Assembly: GCA_022736605.1 (NCBI GenBank)
Contig: DZDB01000033.1
Span: 1-16,115, forward strand
Source: Sideroxydans lithotrophicus
GTDB taxonomy: Bacteria; Pseudomonadota; Gammaproteobacteria; Burkholderiales; Sulfuriferulaceae
Direction: 5' to 3'
DNA: 16,115 nt
Below are positions 8,600 to 15,978 of this stretch, one piece after another (the first letter of the stretch is position 1; every line of letters begins with the position of its first letter). The position numbers and the translations under genes are program-made. Below the pieces are notes generated by a model that saw nothing but the letters and a program-made list of their open reading frames with translations, searched no databases and had not been told where the DNA came from.

Positions 8600-8668
8600 T
8601 CCTTTAGGGTTAAGCCTCCAGCCGTCGCCCAACACCCCTTGCGGAGCACCCTAAGCTATTGACGGCTG
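8600..8668 (-). ncRNA. Putative S2 autoregulatory leader of rpsB (pseudoknot)
   Basis: In the rpsB 5' UTR an 8-bp stem CAGCCGUC (8668-8661) pairs with GACGGCUG (8626-8619). Inside its loop is a small hairpin with a GCAA tetraloop (CUCC/GGGG, 8646-8635 region) and UUAGGGU (8654-8648). UUAGGGU is perfectly complementary to ACCCUAA (8610-8604), which lies outside the stem and abuts the AAGGA Shine-Dalgarno. Together this makes an H-type pseudoknot that would occlude ribosome binding. S2-binding pseudoknotted rpsB leaders are known in gammaproteobacteria; identity with that class is inference. Confidence 0.6.
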
Positions 8669-8706
8669 TGCGAATTTTGATGCACACCATGTACACCAAG
8701 GCAGCG

Positions 8707-8736
8707 ATTCTACCACGCGCGCCGCACCTGCGGCAA
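8707..8736 (-). promoter_or_regulatory. Sigma70-like promoter of rpsB
   Basis: On the minus strand TTGCCG (8736-8731) and TAGAAT (8712-8707) are separated by 18 bases, a good -35/-10 pair. Expected transcription start is near 8700, giving a leader of about 108 bases before rpsB. A GCCGC-ACCT-GCGGC inverted repeat (8721-8734) overlaps the spacer and -35. The promoter starts within about 10 bases of the end of the upstream ABC exporter gene, with no obvious terminator between them. Confidence 0.65.
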
Positions 8737-8743
8737 CGCGATT

Positions 8744-10531
8744 TCAGCCGGTCAGGTTGAACTGCAAGGCGGCCAGCCGGGCATACACGCCGCCCAGCGC
8801 AACCAGCTCGGCGTGGTTGCCGGTTTCGACGATGCGGCCATTGTCCAGCACCACGATGCGGTCGGCGCGTTGCACTGTCGCCAGCCGGTGCGCAATCACC
8901 AGCGTGGTGCGCCCAACCATGGCGGCTTCCAGCGCGCCCTGCACCAGCCGCTCGGATTCGGCATCGAGCGCGCTGGTGGCTTCGTCCAGCAACAGCAGCG
9001 GCGGATTTTTCAGCAACGCACGCGCAATCGCGATGCGCTGGCGCTGCCCGCCCGACAGGCGCACGCCGCGTTCACCGAGGAAGGTCTGGTAGCCCGCCGG
9101 CAGTTTTTCAATGAACGCATGCGCAGCGGCAAGTTTGGCCGCCGCGATCACCTCGGCGTCGCTGGCGTCGGCGCGGCCATAGCGGATATTGTCCAGCGCG
9201 TCGGCGGAAAAAATTACCGTATCTTGCGGCACGATGCCAATCGCATCGCGCAGCGTGTGCAAATCCAGCTGGCGGATCGGCACACCATCGAGCGCAATGC
9301 TGCCGTGTTGCGGGTCGTAAAACCGCAGCAGCAACTGGAACAGCGTGGTCTTGCCCGCGCCGGAAGGCCCGACCAGCGCCACCGTTTCACCCGGCTGCAC
9401 CTGCAACGACAGCTGCTGCAAGGCGGCGCTGGCCGGGCGGGATGGATAGTGGAACGTTACGTCATGTAACCCCAGTGCCGCGCCGTTGCCTGTGCGCGGC
9501 GGCAACTTGCGCGGCACCGACGGCGCCTGAACCAGCGACTCGGCGGCCAGCAGCTCCAATAAACGTTCGGTCGCGCCCGCCGCGCGCTGCACCTCGCCCA
9601 GCACTTCCGATAAGGCACCGATGGCACCGGCCACGATCACCGCATACAAAATGAACTGGCCGAGTTCACCACCGCTCATGCTGCCCTGCATCACCGCGTG
9701 GGCGCCGAGCCACAGCACAAATACAATCGCGCCAAATACCAGCAATATCGCCACCAGCGTCAGCATCGAACGCGCGCGCACGCGCTGGATTGCGGTACTG
9801 AACGCGTTTTCCACCGAGCCGCTGAAGCGCTGCGTTTCGAGGATTTCATGCGTAAACGCCTGCACCGTCGGCATGGCGTTCAGGATTTCGCCCGCCAGCG
9901 CCGAGGCGTCGGCAATGCGGTCCTGCGACGCACGCGACAGGCGCCGCACGCGTCGCCCATACAGCACGATCGGCAACACCACCAGCGCCAGCAGCACAAG
10001 GATAATGGCCGACAGCTTAGTGCTGGTAACGAACAGCAGCGCCAGTCCGCCCACCATCAGCAGGCTGTTGCGCAGCGCCATCGAAATACTGGTGCCGACC
10101 AGCGCCTGGATCAGCGTGGTGTCGGTGGTCAGGCGCGACAGCACTTCGCCGCTTTGCGTGGTTTCAAAAAATACCGGACTCTGGCGCAGCACATGCGCAT
10201 ACACCGCATTGCGGATATCCGCCGTGACCCGTTCGCCAAGCCATGACACCAGATAAAAACGCGCCGCCGTCGCCACCGCCAGCACGCAGGCAACGCCGAA
10301 CAGCGCCAGAAAATAGCTGTTGATATGCGCCGCGCCCTGGCTGCCCGGCGTGCCAAAACCGAGGTCGATCATCTGCCGGAACGCATACGGAATCGCCAGC
10401 GTGGCCGCAGCCGCCACCAGCAACGCAATGCCGGCCAGCACGAACTGGCGGCGATACGGGGCAAGGAAGGGCAACAGCGCCTTGAGCGTGGCGAGGCTGC
10501 TTTTTTGGCTGGCTTGCAGGGGTGGGGTCAT
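8744..10531 (-). CDS. MsbA-type ABC exporter, fused membrane and ATPase domains
   Basis: Half-transporter expected to dimerise in the inner membrane and flip or export a lipid or other hydrophobic substrate. 595 residues. Residues about 20-330 form a type I exporter membrane domain of about six helices (first at PYRRQFVLAGIALLVAAAAT). The nucleotide-binding domain has Walker A GPSGAGKTT (about 387-395), signature LSGGQRQRIAIARA (about 491), Walker B LLLLDEATSALD (about 511-522) and H-loop VIAHRLATV (about 545). ATG 10531 overlaps the upstream lipocalin stop by four bases (ATGA). An extension to 10753 would run through that gene and is rejected. Many betaproteobacteria have a separate MsbA, so this may be a paralogue; substrate unknown. 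Confidence 0.92.
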   Translation of the reverse strand: MTPPLQASQKSSLATLKALLPFLAPYRRQFVLAGIALLVAAAATLAIPYAFRQMIDLGFGTPGSQGAAHINSYFLALFGVACVLAVATAARFYLVSWLGERVTADIRNAVYAHVLRQSPVFFETTQSGEVLSRLTTDTTLIQALVGTSISMALRNSLLMVGGLALLFVTSTKLSAIILVLLALVVLPIVLYGRRVRRLSRASQDRIADASALAGEILNAMPTVQAFTHEILETQRFSGSVENAFSTAIQRVRARSMLTLVAILLVFGAIVFVLWLGAHAVMQGSMSGGELGQFILYAVIVAGAIGALSEVLGEVQRAAGATERLLELLAAESLVQAPSVPRKLPPRTGNGAALGLHDVTFHYPSRPASAALQQLSLQVQPGETVALVGPSGAGKTTLFQLLLRFYDPQHGSIALDGVPIRQLDLHTLRDAIGIVPQDTVIFSADALDNIRYGRADASDAEVIAAAKLAAAHAFIEKLPAGYQTFLGERGVRLSGGQRQRIAIARALLKNPPLLLLDEATSALDAESERLVQGALEAAMVGRTTLVIAHRLATVQRADRIVVLDNGRIVETGNHAELVALGGVYARLAALQFNLTG

Positions 10532-11592
10532 AGTTTCATCGCACCGGCATAGCCGGTCAGCTCCAGATAGCCGCGCCCGGCTGGCTGGCCGTCGCGGGTC
10601 AGTGTAGTGGCGCCTTCCCAGTACACCGCGCCAGTGGACAGGCGCGAGTCGAGTTCCTGATCGTCCTGCAACGGCATGAGCCGCCACACCAGCGAGCCAG
10701 TGCGCAATTCCATTGCCACCGGATAGCGTGCGCCGGTGCGCGGCGAGCGCCAATAACGGCGCGGTTTGAACTGCACCGCCGCGCCGTCAAACTCGGTGGT
10801 TTTACCGTGGGCGTCGCGCAGGCTGGCGTGCGCCCACAACGGACTGCCATCGGCGCGGCGCATCTGAAACGCCATCAGCGCGCCGCCGTCCGCCAGATTG
10901 GCGCCGACCCAGTCCCAGCCGACGGCGCGCGCGTCCATGTAGCGTGTTGACCATTCGTGATCGAGCCAGGCGCTGCCGCTGACCGTGACGGGTTTGCCAT
11001 TGCGCGTGACCGTGCCACTCACGCGCAACTGCGGTTCGCTGTAGTAATAACTGGCCTGGCCGGGTTCTGGGCCTTTGCGTGAATAACCGTGGTCGCCTTG
11101 CAGCATCGGCGGCTGGCTTGGTGTGAGGCGCAGATCAAAACTGAATTCACGGCCACGGATGCGGGTTTGATACACGCCGTCAGCGCCACGTTTGAGCGTC
11201 CATCTATCGAGTTTGACATCGGTATTGCCCACGTTGGCATACGCCAGCCCGAAGCCCGCGCGGGCGCTTTTCTGGTCGTGCTGCAAATGCCCCAGCGCCG
11301 GATCAGACAGCGCAGCGTGCGCGATGATGAGCTGGCGCGGCGCGAAATGACTCGTGTTGGCGCTGTCGGATGCCGTGGTGACGCGAAAAAACGTCACCTG
11401 AAAGCCGAGCGGCTTGTTGTCCGGCGTAGTCAGCCAGCCGGTGGCGTACCACCACTCGGTTCGGTAATCCGGATGCGCGCCGAAATCGGCCGGAAAATTC
11501 AGCCGCTGGCCGGGCACGACCTGCGTCAACACCGGCGCGGCGGCGAACGCACCCGACGCCCACAGCCAGCACAGCAGCCATACAATCCGCAT
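10528..11592 (-). CDS. Secreted AttH/CrtC-like lipocalin-fold protein
   Basis: Periplasmic protein of the family annotated as predicted secreted hydrolase or AttH/carotenoid hydratase-like, whose known structures have two lipocalin-like barrels. 354 residues. A signal peptide (MRIVWLLCWLWASGAFA, cleavage before AAP) and no lipobox are seen. Family landmarks are TEWWY (45-49), GFQVTFFR, AHAALSDPA, YYYSEPQLRVSG, WLDHEW (209-214), GWDWVGANL and the C-terminal GRGYLELTGYAG. Start ATG 11592 shares one base with the permease stop (TGATG). The partner genes resemble AttE-G plus AttH sets, suggesting it hands a lipid-like ligand to or from the ABC system. Enzymatic activity cannot be shown from sequence. 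Confidence 0.88.
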   Translation of the reverse strand: MRIVWLLCWLWASGAFAAAPVLTQVVPGQRLNFPADFGAHPDYRTEWWYATGWLTTPDNKPLGFQVTFFRVTTASDSANTSHFAPRQLIIAHAALSDPALGHLQHDQKSARAGFGLAYANVGNTDVKLDRWTLKRGADGVYQTRIRGREFSFDLRLTPSQPPMLQGDHGYSRKGPEPGQASYYYSEPQLRVSGTVTRNGKPVTVSGSAWLDHEWSTRYMDARAVGWDWVGANLADGGALMAFQMRRADGSPLWAHASLRDAHGKTTEFDGAAVQFKPRRYWRSPRTGARYPVAMELRTGSLVWRLMPLQDDQELDSRLSTGAVYWEGATTLTRDGQPAGRGYLELTGYAGAMKL

Positions 11593-14105
11593 CACCAATC
11601 CTCCTTCACCGCACGCACCACGCTGCCCGACAGCGCGCTGCGCCCGGCGATCAGCGCCGTCAGCACCGCTGCCAGCAGCAGCGCCGCAGCCACCGTGGCG
11701 AGCAAGCCCCACGGCACATGCAGCTGCATGCGCCAGTGGAACGACTGCGGGTTGACCACAAACACCAAAATCAGACTGATGACCCAGCCCAGCACAAAGC
11801 CCACCGCCATGCCCATCAGCGTCAGCAGCCCGCCCTCCGCCGCGAGGATCGCCAGCACCTGGCGGCGCGTCACGCCGATGTGGCGCAGCATGCCGAACGC
11901 CTTGGCGCGGGCGAGTATCTGCGCCGAAAATGTCGCGGCGACGCCGAACAGGCCAATGACGATCGCCACCGCTTCGAGCAGATAAGTCACGGCAAAGCTG
12001 CGGTCGAATATTTTCAGGCTCACCGCGCGAATCTCGCCCGGCTCGGCGTATTCCAGCGCCGCGCCGAACGGCAGCGCCTTGAGCCGGGCGATCGCCTGCG
12101 CTGGCGTCGTGCCCGCGTGCAGCCACAGCCCGGCGTCGTTGACGGCGGTGTCGCCGGTGAGGCGGCGATAATCCCCCAGCCGCATCTGGATGGCGCCGAA
12201 CTGGCGCGCGTAATCGCGCCATACCCCCGCCACCACCACAGCGCGCCACTGCCCGACCAGCGGCAGGCGCACCGTTTTGCCGGGGGTAAACCCATACAGA
12301 TCGACCATCGCTTCCGATACCCAGATCGGCACGCGATCGGCGGGCACGGCGACCGCCTGCACCAACGGTAATACGCGCTCCGCCGTGCTGACATCCACGT
12401 TGCGTGCAATCAGCGCCACTGCCGGGCGCGCCGGGTCAAGATTGAGCTGCGAGAGGCGCAGAAAATCCACCCGCGCGATGCCCGGCGTGCCGGCAATCTG
12501 CGCTTGCTCGGCCAGCGCCAGCGCGGCGGTATTGCCACTCGCCGCGCTGCGGATATACACATCGGCGGGCAGCACCTGCGCCAGCCAGTCGTCGACCGAC
12601 ACGCGAAAACTCGCCACCATGATCGCCATCGCCACCATCAGGCTGAAACTCGCCAGCACGCCGCCCAGCGCAATCGCCGCCTGACCCGGCGCGTTGGCGA
12701 GGCGGCTCAGCACCAGCATCACCAGCGGGCGGCGCGTCGGCACGCCTTGCAGCGCCTGAAACACCAGCCCGACCAGGCGCGGCATCAGCGCAATGCCGCC
12801 AATCAGCAGCAGCGCCACGGCGATATAGCCGGGAATCGGCAAATTGCCTATCGGTGGCGCCAGCGTCAACACGCCGCCGATGGCCATCAAACCGAGCGCG
12901 GGCCAGGGCGTCGCCAGCCGGTTCAACGCGGTTTCTTCGCTGCCGGATTTGAGCGCCTGCGCGGCCGGGGCGCGCGCCGCTTCCCACGCCGGCACGGCGC
13001 TGCCGAGTAACGCCACCGCCAGCCCCAGTGCAAAAAACACACCCGCGCTGATGGGTGCAAACTGCAGCGTCGGCTGCACGCCGGGAAAATAGCCGCCACC
13101 CAGGTCAGCGCCAAAAAACCGCAGCGCCGTCGCCGCCAGCGCATAGCCGCCCGCGATGCCCAGCGCCGCGCCGAGCGCACCGAGCAGACCGCCTTCCAGC
13201 GCCACCTGGCGCAGCAGTTGCGCGCGTGTCACACCCATCACGCGCAGCAGCGCAAACTGGCTGCGGCGGCGAATCACCGACAGCGCCTGGGTGGAAAACA
13301 CCAGAAACGCGCCGGTAAACAGGGCAACCAGCGCCAGCACGTTTAAGTTAACCCGGTAGGCGCGCGACAGGCTGGCGCTGCGGCTGGTTTCGTCGGCGCT
13401 TTGCAGCACCTGCAACCGACCCTGCAGGTCGTTGGCGAGCGCCTGTTTGAACGCCAGCAGATTGACGCCCTCGGTCAGCTTCAATGCCACGCGCGAAAGT
13501 TGGCCAACGCGGTTAAAGCGCCACTGCGCCGCGCCAATATCCATCACGCCGAGACGCTGCCCGGTGCGGGCGCGCACCAGCCCACCGGCCACACGCAGGC
13601 TCACCACACGGCTGCCAGCGCGCAACTGAATCTGCTGGCCGACACGGGTATTGAGCCACGCCATCGCAGCGGGCGAGAGGAAAATCGCGTCGTCGGCCAG
13701 CGTATCGAAGGGCTTGTCGGCAGCCGCCACGCCGACCAGATCGGGCGTCATGCTTGCCGCACGCAACACGTCCACGCCGATGATTTTCAGCGCGCTGGTT
13801 TGTCCCGGCACGCTGGCCTCCAGTTCCAGCATCGGGCTGGCCTGCGCCACGCCTGCGCGGGTCGCCAGCATCGGATAAACGCGCTCGTCGAAGGTCGGCT
13901 GGGTGCCGCGCACTTCCAGGTCTGCCTGGCCGGCCAAACTGCGCGCAGCGGCAGAGAATTCGTTGTACGCCGCCGAGTTGATCAGGTCGATGGCAAACCC
14001 CAGCGCCACGCCCAGCGCAATCGCCAGCACGGCGGTCAGCGCGCGCAGCGGATAGGCGCGCCACTCGCCCCACACCAGCCAGCGGTTCAGTTTGCCCCAG
14101 CCCAT
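11592..14105 (-). CDS. FtsX/YbbP-type ABC transporter permease
   Basis: Inner-membrane subunit of a MacB/LolCE-superfamily ABC system, 837 residues. About ten membrane segments are visible: one at 20-42, a group of three at roughly 255-370, three more at about 400-500 including APGQAAIALGGVL, and three at the C-terminus (about 715-830, such as YLLEAVAIVIGLFGV and LLATVAAALLLAAVLTALIAG). The large soluble loops (about 45-250 and 505-710) would be periplasmic. Two FtsX domains are fused in one chain, as in YbbP, so one polypeptide may replace a permease pair. It starts in a TAATG overlap with the ATPase and ends in a TGATG overlap with the lipocalin gene. Substrate unknown. Confidence 0.9.
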   Translation of the reverse strand: MGWGKLNRWLVWGEWRAYPLRALTAVLAIALGVALGFAIDLINSAAYNEFSAAARSLAGQADLEVRGTQPTFDERVYPMLATRAGVAQASPMLELEASVPGQTSALKIIGVDVLRAASMTPDLVGVAAADKPFDTLADDAIFLSPAAMAWLNTRVGQQIQLRAGSRVVSLRVAGGLVRARTGQRLGVMDIGAAQWRFNRVGQLSRVALKLTEGVNLLAFKQALANDLQGRLQVLQSADETSRSASLSRAYRVNLNVLALVALFTGAFLVFSTQALSVIRRRSQFALLRVMGVTRAQLLRQVALEGGLLGALGAALGIAGGYALAATALRFFGADLGGGYFPGVQPTLQFAPISAGVFFALGLAVALLGSAVPAWEAARAPAAQALKSGSEETALNRLATPWPALGLMAIGGVLTLAPPIGNLPIPGYIAVALLLIGGIALMPRLVGLVFQALQGVPTRRPLVMLVLSRLANAPGQAAIALGGVLASFSLMVAMAIMVASFRVSVDDWLAQVLPADVYIRSAASGNTAALALAEQAQIAGTPGIARVDFLRLSQLNLDPARPAVALIARNVDVSTAERVLPLVQAVAVPADRVPIWVSEAMVDLYGFTPGKTVRLPLVGQWRAVVVAGVWRDYARQFGAIQMRLGDYRRLTGDTAVNDAGLWLHAGTTPAQAIARLKALPFGAALEYAEPGEIRAVSLKIFDRSFAVTYLLEAVAIVIGLFGVAATFSAQILARAKAFGMLRHIGVTRRQVLAILAAEGGLLTLMGMAVGFVLGWVISLILVFVVNPQSFHWRMQLHVPWGLLATVAAALLLAAVLTALIAGRSALSGSVVRAVKEDW

Positions 14106-14752
14106 TACGCAGCGTGCAGGCCGGTCTGGCTCAAAATCAGCACGCGGTCCGCGGTGGCCGCCGCCGCGTGCGAGTGCGTCACCATGATGGCCGACGCGCC
14201 AGTGCTGCGCAGTTCATCCCGCAGCACCCGTAAAATCTGCTGCGCGGTATCCGGATCAAGGTTGCCGGTCGGCTCGTCGGCCAGCACCAGCGCCGGGCGG
14301 TGTACTAACGCGCGCGCGATGGCAACACGCTGTAATTCGCCGCCCGAGAGTTGATGCGGAAAATCAGCGCCGCGCCCGCCCAGTCCGACCGCTTCGAGCA
14401 TGCTGCCAGCCCGGCTCAAATCGGCACCATTGAGCAACAGCGGCAGCGCAACATTCTGCTGCAGATTCAGATGCGGCAACACGTGAAATGCCTGAAACAC
14501 AAAGCCCATGCGCGCACGACGCAATCGCGTGGCGGCGTTGTCGTCGAGCGCGGCGATGTCCACGCCATCGACCATGATCGCCCCCGCATCGGGTGCATCC
14601 AGTCCGGCGATCAGGTTCAGCAAGGTCGATTTGCCCACGCCCGAATCACCCATGACGGCGACAAACTCACCCGCTGCGAGCGAATACGAGACGTCGTTGA
14701 GCACGCGCCTGCCATTGGCATAGGACTTGGTGAGATGGCGTAATTCGAGCAT
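14105..14752 (-). CDS. LolD/MacB-family ABC transporter ATPase
   Basis: ATPase subunit for the FtsX-type permease downstream. 215 residues. Walker A GDSGVGKST (35-43), Q-loop FVFQAF (Gln87), signature LSGGELQRVAIARAL (135-149), Walker B LVLADEPTGNLD (155-166) and H-loop THSH (His193). The LSGGE and ADEPTGNLD forms are typical of the LolD/MacB/YbbA group. ATG 14752 is chosen because AGGA (14761-14758) lies 5 bases upstream and MLELRHLTKSY is a standard N-terminus; an ATG at 14794 has no ribosome site. First gene of the four-gene operon; no convincing sigma70 promoter found upstream. Confidence 0.92.
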   Translation of the reverse strand: MLELRHLTKSYANGRRVLNDVSYSLAAGEFVAVMGDSGVGKSTLLNLIAGLDAPDAGAIMVDGVDIAALDDNAATRLRRARMGFVFQAFHVLPHLNLQQNVALPLLLNGADLSRAGSMLEAVGLGGRGADFPHQLSGGELQRVAIARALVHRPALVLADEPTGNLDPDTAQQILRVLRDELRSTGASAIMVTHSHAAAATADRVLILSQTGLHAA

Positions 14753-14772
14753 AGGGTTCCTGTAAGCCGGTT

Positions 14773-14790
14773 TGTCGTGCCTGGGCGACA
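14773..14790. promoter_or_regulatory. Operator-like dyad, copy 1 (TGTCG-N8-CGACA)
   Basis: An 18-bp element, TGTCG TGCCTGGG CGACA, with perfect 5-bp half-sites. It sits about 20 bases before the ABC ATPase start and about 178 bases upstream of the expected bactofilin transcription start. The same half-sites and spacing recur at 14841-14858. Likely a dimeric regulator site; which regulator is unknown. Confidence 0.6.
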
Positions 14791-14840
14791 CCATTAAACA
14801 ATTGAAAATAAACAGCTTGATTCATTTTTGGCGCTTAACT

Positions 14841-14858
14841 TGTCGCCAGATGGCGACA
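14841..14858. promoter_or_regulatory. Operator-like dyad, copy 2 (TGTCG-N8-CGACA)
   Basis: TGTCGCC AGAT GGCGACA is a perfect 7-bp inverted repeat sharing the TGTCG-N8-CGACA form with copy 1, 68 bp away. It is centred about 110 bases upstream of the expected sigma54 transcription start, the usual position of an enhancer-binding-protein site. The T9 run at 14867-14875 is too far from the stem for a good terminator. Confidence 0.65.
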
Positions 14859-14933
14859 CAAAACTGTTTTTTTTTGCCGTCCTGATACGCAGTCAGGTTT
14901 GCAGGCGATTGATTCAACAGCCTTGTTTAATCA

Positions 14934-14948
14934 TGGCACGCAAGTTGC
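14934..14948 (+). promoter_or_regulatory. Sigma54 (RpoN) promoter of the bactofilin gene
   Basis: TGGCACG CAAG TTGC matches the -24/-12 consensus TGGCACG-N4-TTGC exactly, with GG and GC in the required GG-N10-GC spacing (GG 14935-14936, GC 14947-14948). Transcription should start near 14960, giving an about 60-base leader to the bactofilin ATG at 15023. Activation would need an ATP-dependent enhancer-binding protein. Confidence 0.8.
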
Positions 14949-15022
14949 GTTTAGGCATCAGTCTGCCATCACAGCTTGACCCGTGGCAGTGCCGCCATCA
15001 CACCCAAGAGAGGATACCCATC

Positions 15023-15631
15023 ATGCTAAAAGGTTTCATGCAGCCCAGCCCCAACAAAAATGAGCGTACCGGCACCAGTTCGATACTGGAAACCCACCGC
15101 GCCAATGCCACCACTACAACCGCGCCGGTCACGCCACCGGCCAGTGTGACGGTCGAAACAGCCATACCGGCGATGCCCGCCCATCCAGCCGAAACCGGCA
15201 GCAAGCTGATTGTCGGGCCGAATATCAAGCTGAAAGGCTCGGAAATTACCGACTGCGAAATTCTGGTGGTGGAAGGCCGGGTCGAAGCGTCGATGAACAG
15301 CCGTGACATCCGTATCGCCGAAGGCGGGATATTTTCCGGCAAGGCAGAAATCGACGTCGCAGAAATCCGTGGCCTGTTTGAAGGCGAGCTGACCGCGCGC
15401 AAACGCCTGGTGGTGTACGCCACCGGCAAGGTCACCGGCACCATCCGCTACGGCGCCATGATGGTGGAAGAAGGCGGCGTTATTGCCGGTGACGTGGCAG
15501 CGCTGGGTGCAGGCAGCGCAAGCGCAACCAGTAGCACCAAAGCCGCAGAATCGGTCGCATCGGCTAGCGCAACGAGCGTCGATGACGCCTACAGCGGCCC
15601 GAGCTTGACGCGCGCATCTGCGAATCGCTGA
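15023..15631 (+). CDS. Bactofilin family cytoskeletal protein
   Basis: Polymer-forming bactofilin, 202 residues. The beta-helical core is at about 61-160 (KLIVGPNIKLKGSEI, ILVVEGRVEASM, AEGGIFSGKAEIDVAEIRG, TGKVTGTIRYG, EEGGVIAGDV), with the regular hydrophobic-glycine rhythm of the family. It is flanked by a disordered Thr/Pro/Ala-rich N-terminus and a Ser/Ala-rich tail, as is typical. In other bacteria bactofilins scaffold cell-wall enzymes, stalks, or polysaccharide machinery. ATG 15023 has GAGAGGA (15008-15014) 8 bases upstream; upstream in-frame extension to 14828 would cross the promoter. Not linked to a M23 peptidase here. Expression is probably sigma54-dependent. Confidence 0.92.
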   Translation: MLKGFMQPSPNKNERTGTSSILETHRANATTTTAPVTPPASVTVETAIPAMPAHPAETGSKLIVGPNIKLKGSEITDCEILVVEGRVEASMNSRDIRIAEGGIFSGKAEIDVAEIRGLFEGELTARKRLVVYATGKVTGTIRYGAMMVEEGGVIAGDVAALGAGSASATSSTKAAESVASASATSVDDAYSGPSLTRASANR

Positions 15632-15642
15632 TTATTTATGGT

Positions 15643-15676
15643 GGCAAAAAAACGGGCCTAGCGCCCGTTTTTTGCC
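15643..15676. terminator. Bidirectional rho-independent terminator
   Basis: Inverted repeat CGGGC (15653-15657) and GCCCG (15663-15667) with loop CTAGC, flanked by A7 on the left and T6 on the right, and by GGC/GCC outside. It follows the bactofilin stop by about 11 bases and lies about 9 bases beyond the stop of the convergent BON gene, so it can end transcription from both sides. Confidence 0.9.
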
Positions 15677-15684
15677 TGCGCCGC

Positions 15685-15978
15685 TCATGGCGTCCTCAAC
15701 CAGTCGGCTGGCATGCGCTGACGCAAGTTATTCACCACGTACACCACGCCGCCAATATCCGCCGCAAGCGTAACCGCGAGCTGGCTTTGCGCAACGCTGT
15801 CGACCCAACCGGACAACTCAACACCACCGGCAAACGTATCGACATGGATACGCGTATCCGCCAGCACGCTGTATTTTTGCAACGTGGATTCGATCGCGGC
15901 ACTGATCGCCTGATCGTTGACATATTTCAAAATGGCTATCTGTGAGGCAAAGCCGGATTGGGGGGTAGGTTGACTCAT
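15685..15978 (-). CDS. Small BON-domain protein
   Basis: 97 residues, with one BON domain at about 22-88 (ISAAIESTLQKYSVLADTRI, VELSGWVDSVAQSQLAV, GGVVYVVNNLRQR), the domain of OsmY-like proteins thought to bind phospholipid or membranes. No signal peptide or membrane helix is visible, so it would be cytoplasmic unless exported otherwise. ATG 15978 has AGGAG (15985-15989 on the minus strand) 6 bases upstream. It converges on the bactofilin gene across a shared terminator. Function unknown; link with the bactofilin is only positional. Confidence 0.85.
   Translation of the reverse strand: MSQPTPQSGFASQIAILKYVNDQAISAAIESTLQKYSVLADTRIHVDTFAGGVELSGWVDSVAQSQLAVTLAADIGGVVYVVNNLRQRMPADWLRTP

Noticed and set aside
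11593..12249. N-terminal extension of the AttH-like gene
   Set aside because: It would read through the permease C-terminus in another frame; the ATG at 11592 begins a clean signal peptide.
14841..14875. Rho-independent terminator reading rightward
   Set aside because: The stem is followed by nine non-T bases before the T9 run, and no plus-strand gene ends here; an operator is the better reading.
14790..14880. Sigma70 or sigma54 promoter for the divergent ABC operon
   Set aside because: AT-rich hexamers exist on the minus strand but none pair with a credible -35, and the best GG/GC pair is off by one base in spacing.
14911..14925. IHF site between dyads and promoter
   Set aside because: Only a loose match to WATCAA-N4-TTR, with a mismatch and wrong spacing, so I do not annotate it.
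14828..15022. Bactofilin start at an upstream TTG
   Set aside because: It would translate across the sigma54 promoter, has no family similarity, and the ATG at 15023 has a good ribosome site.
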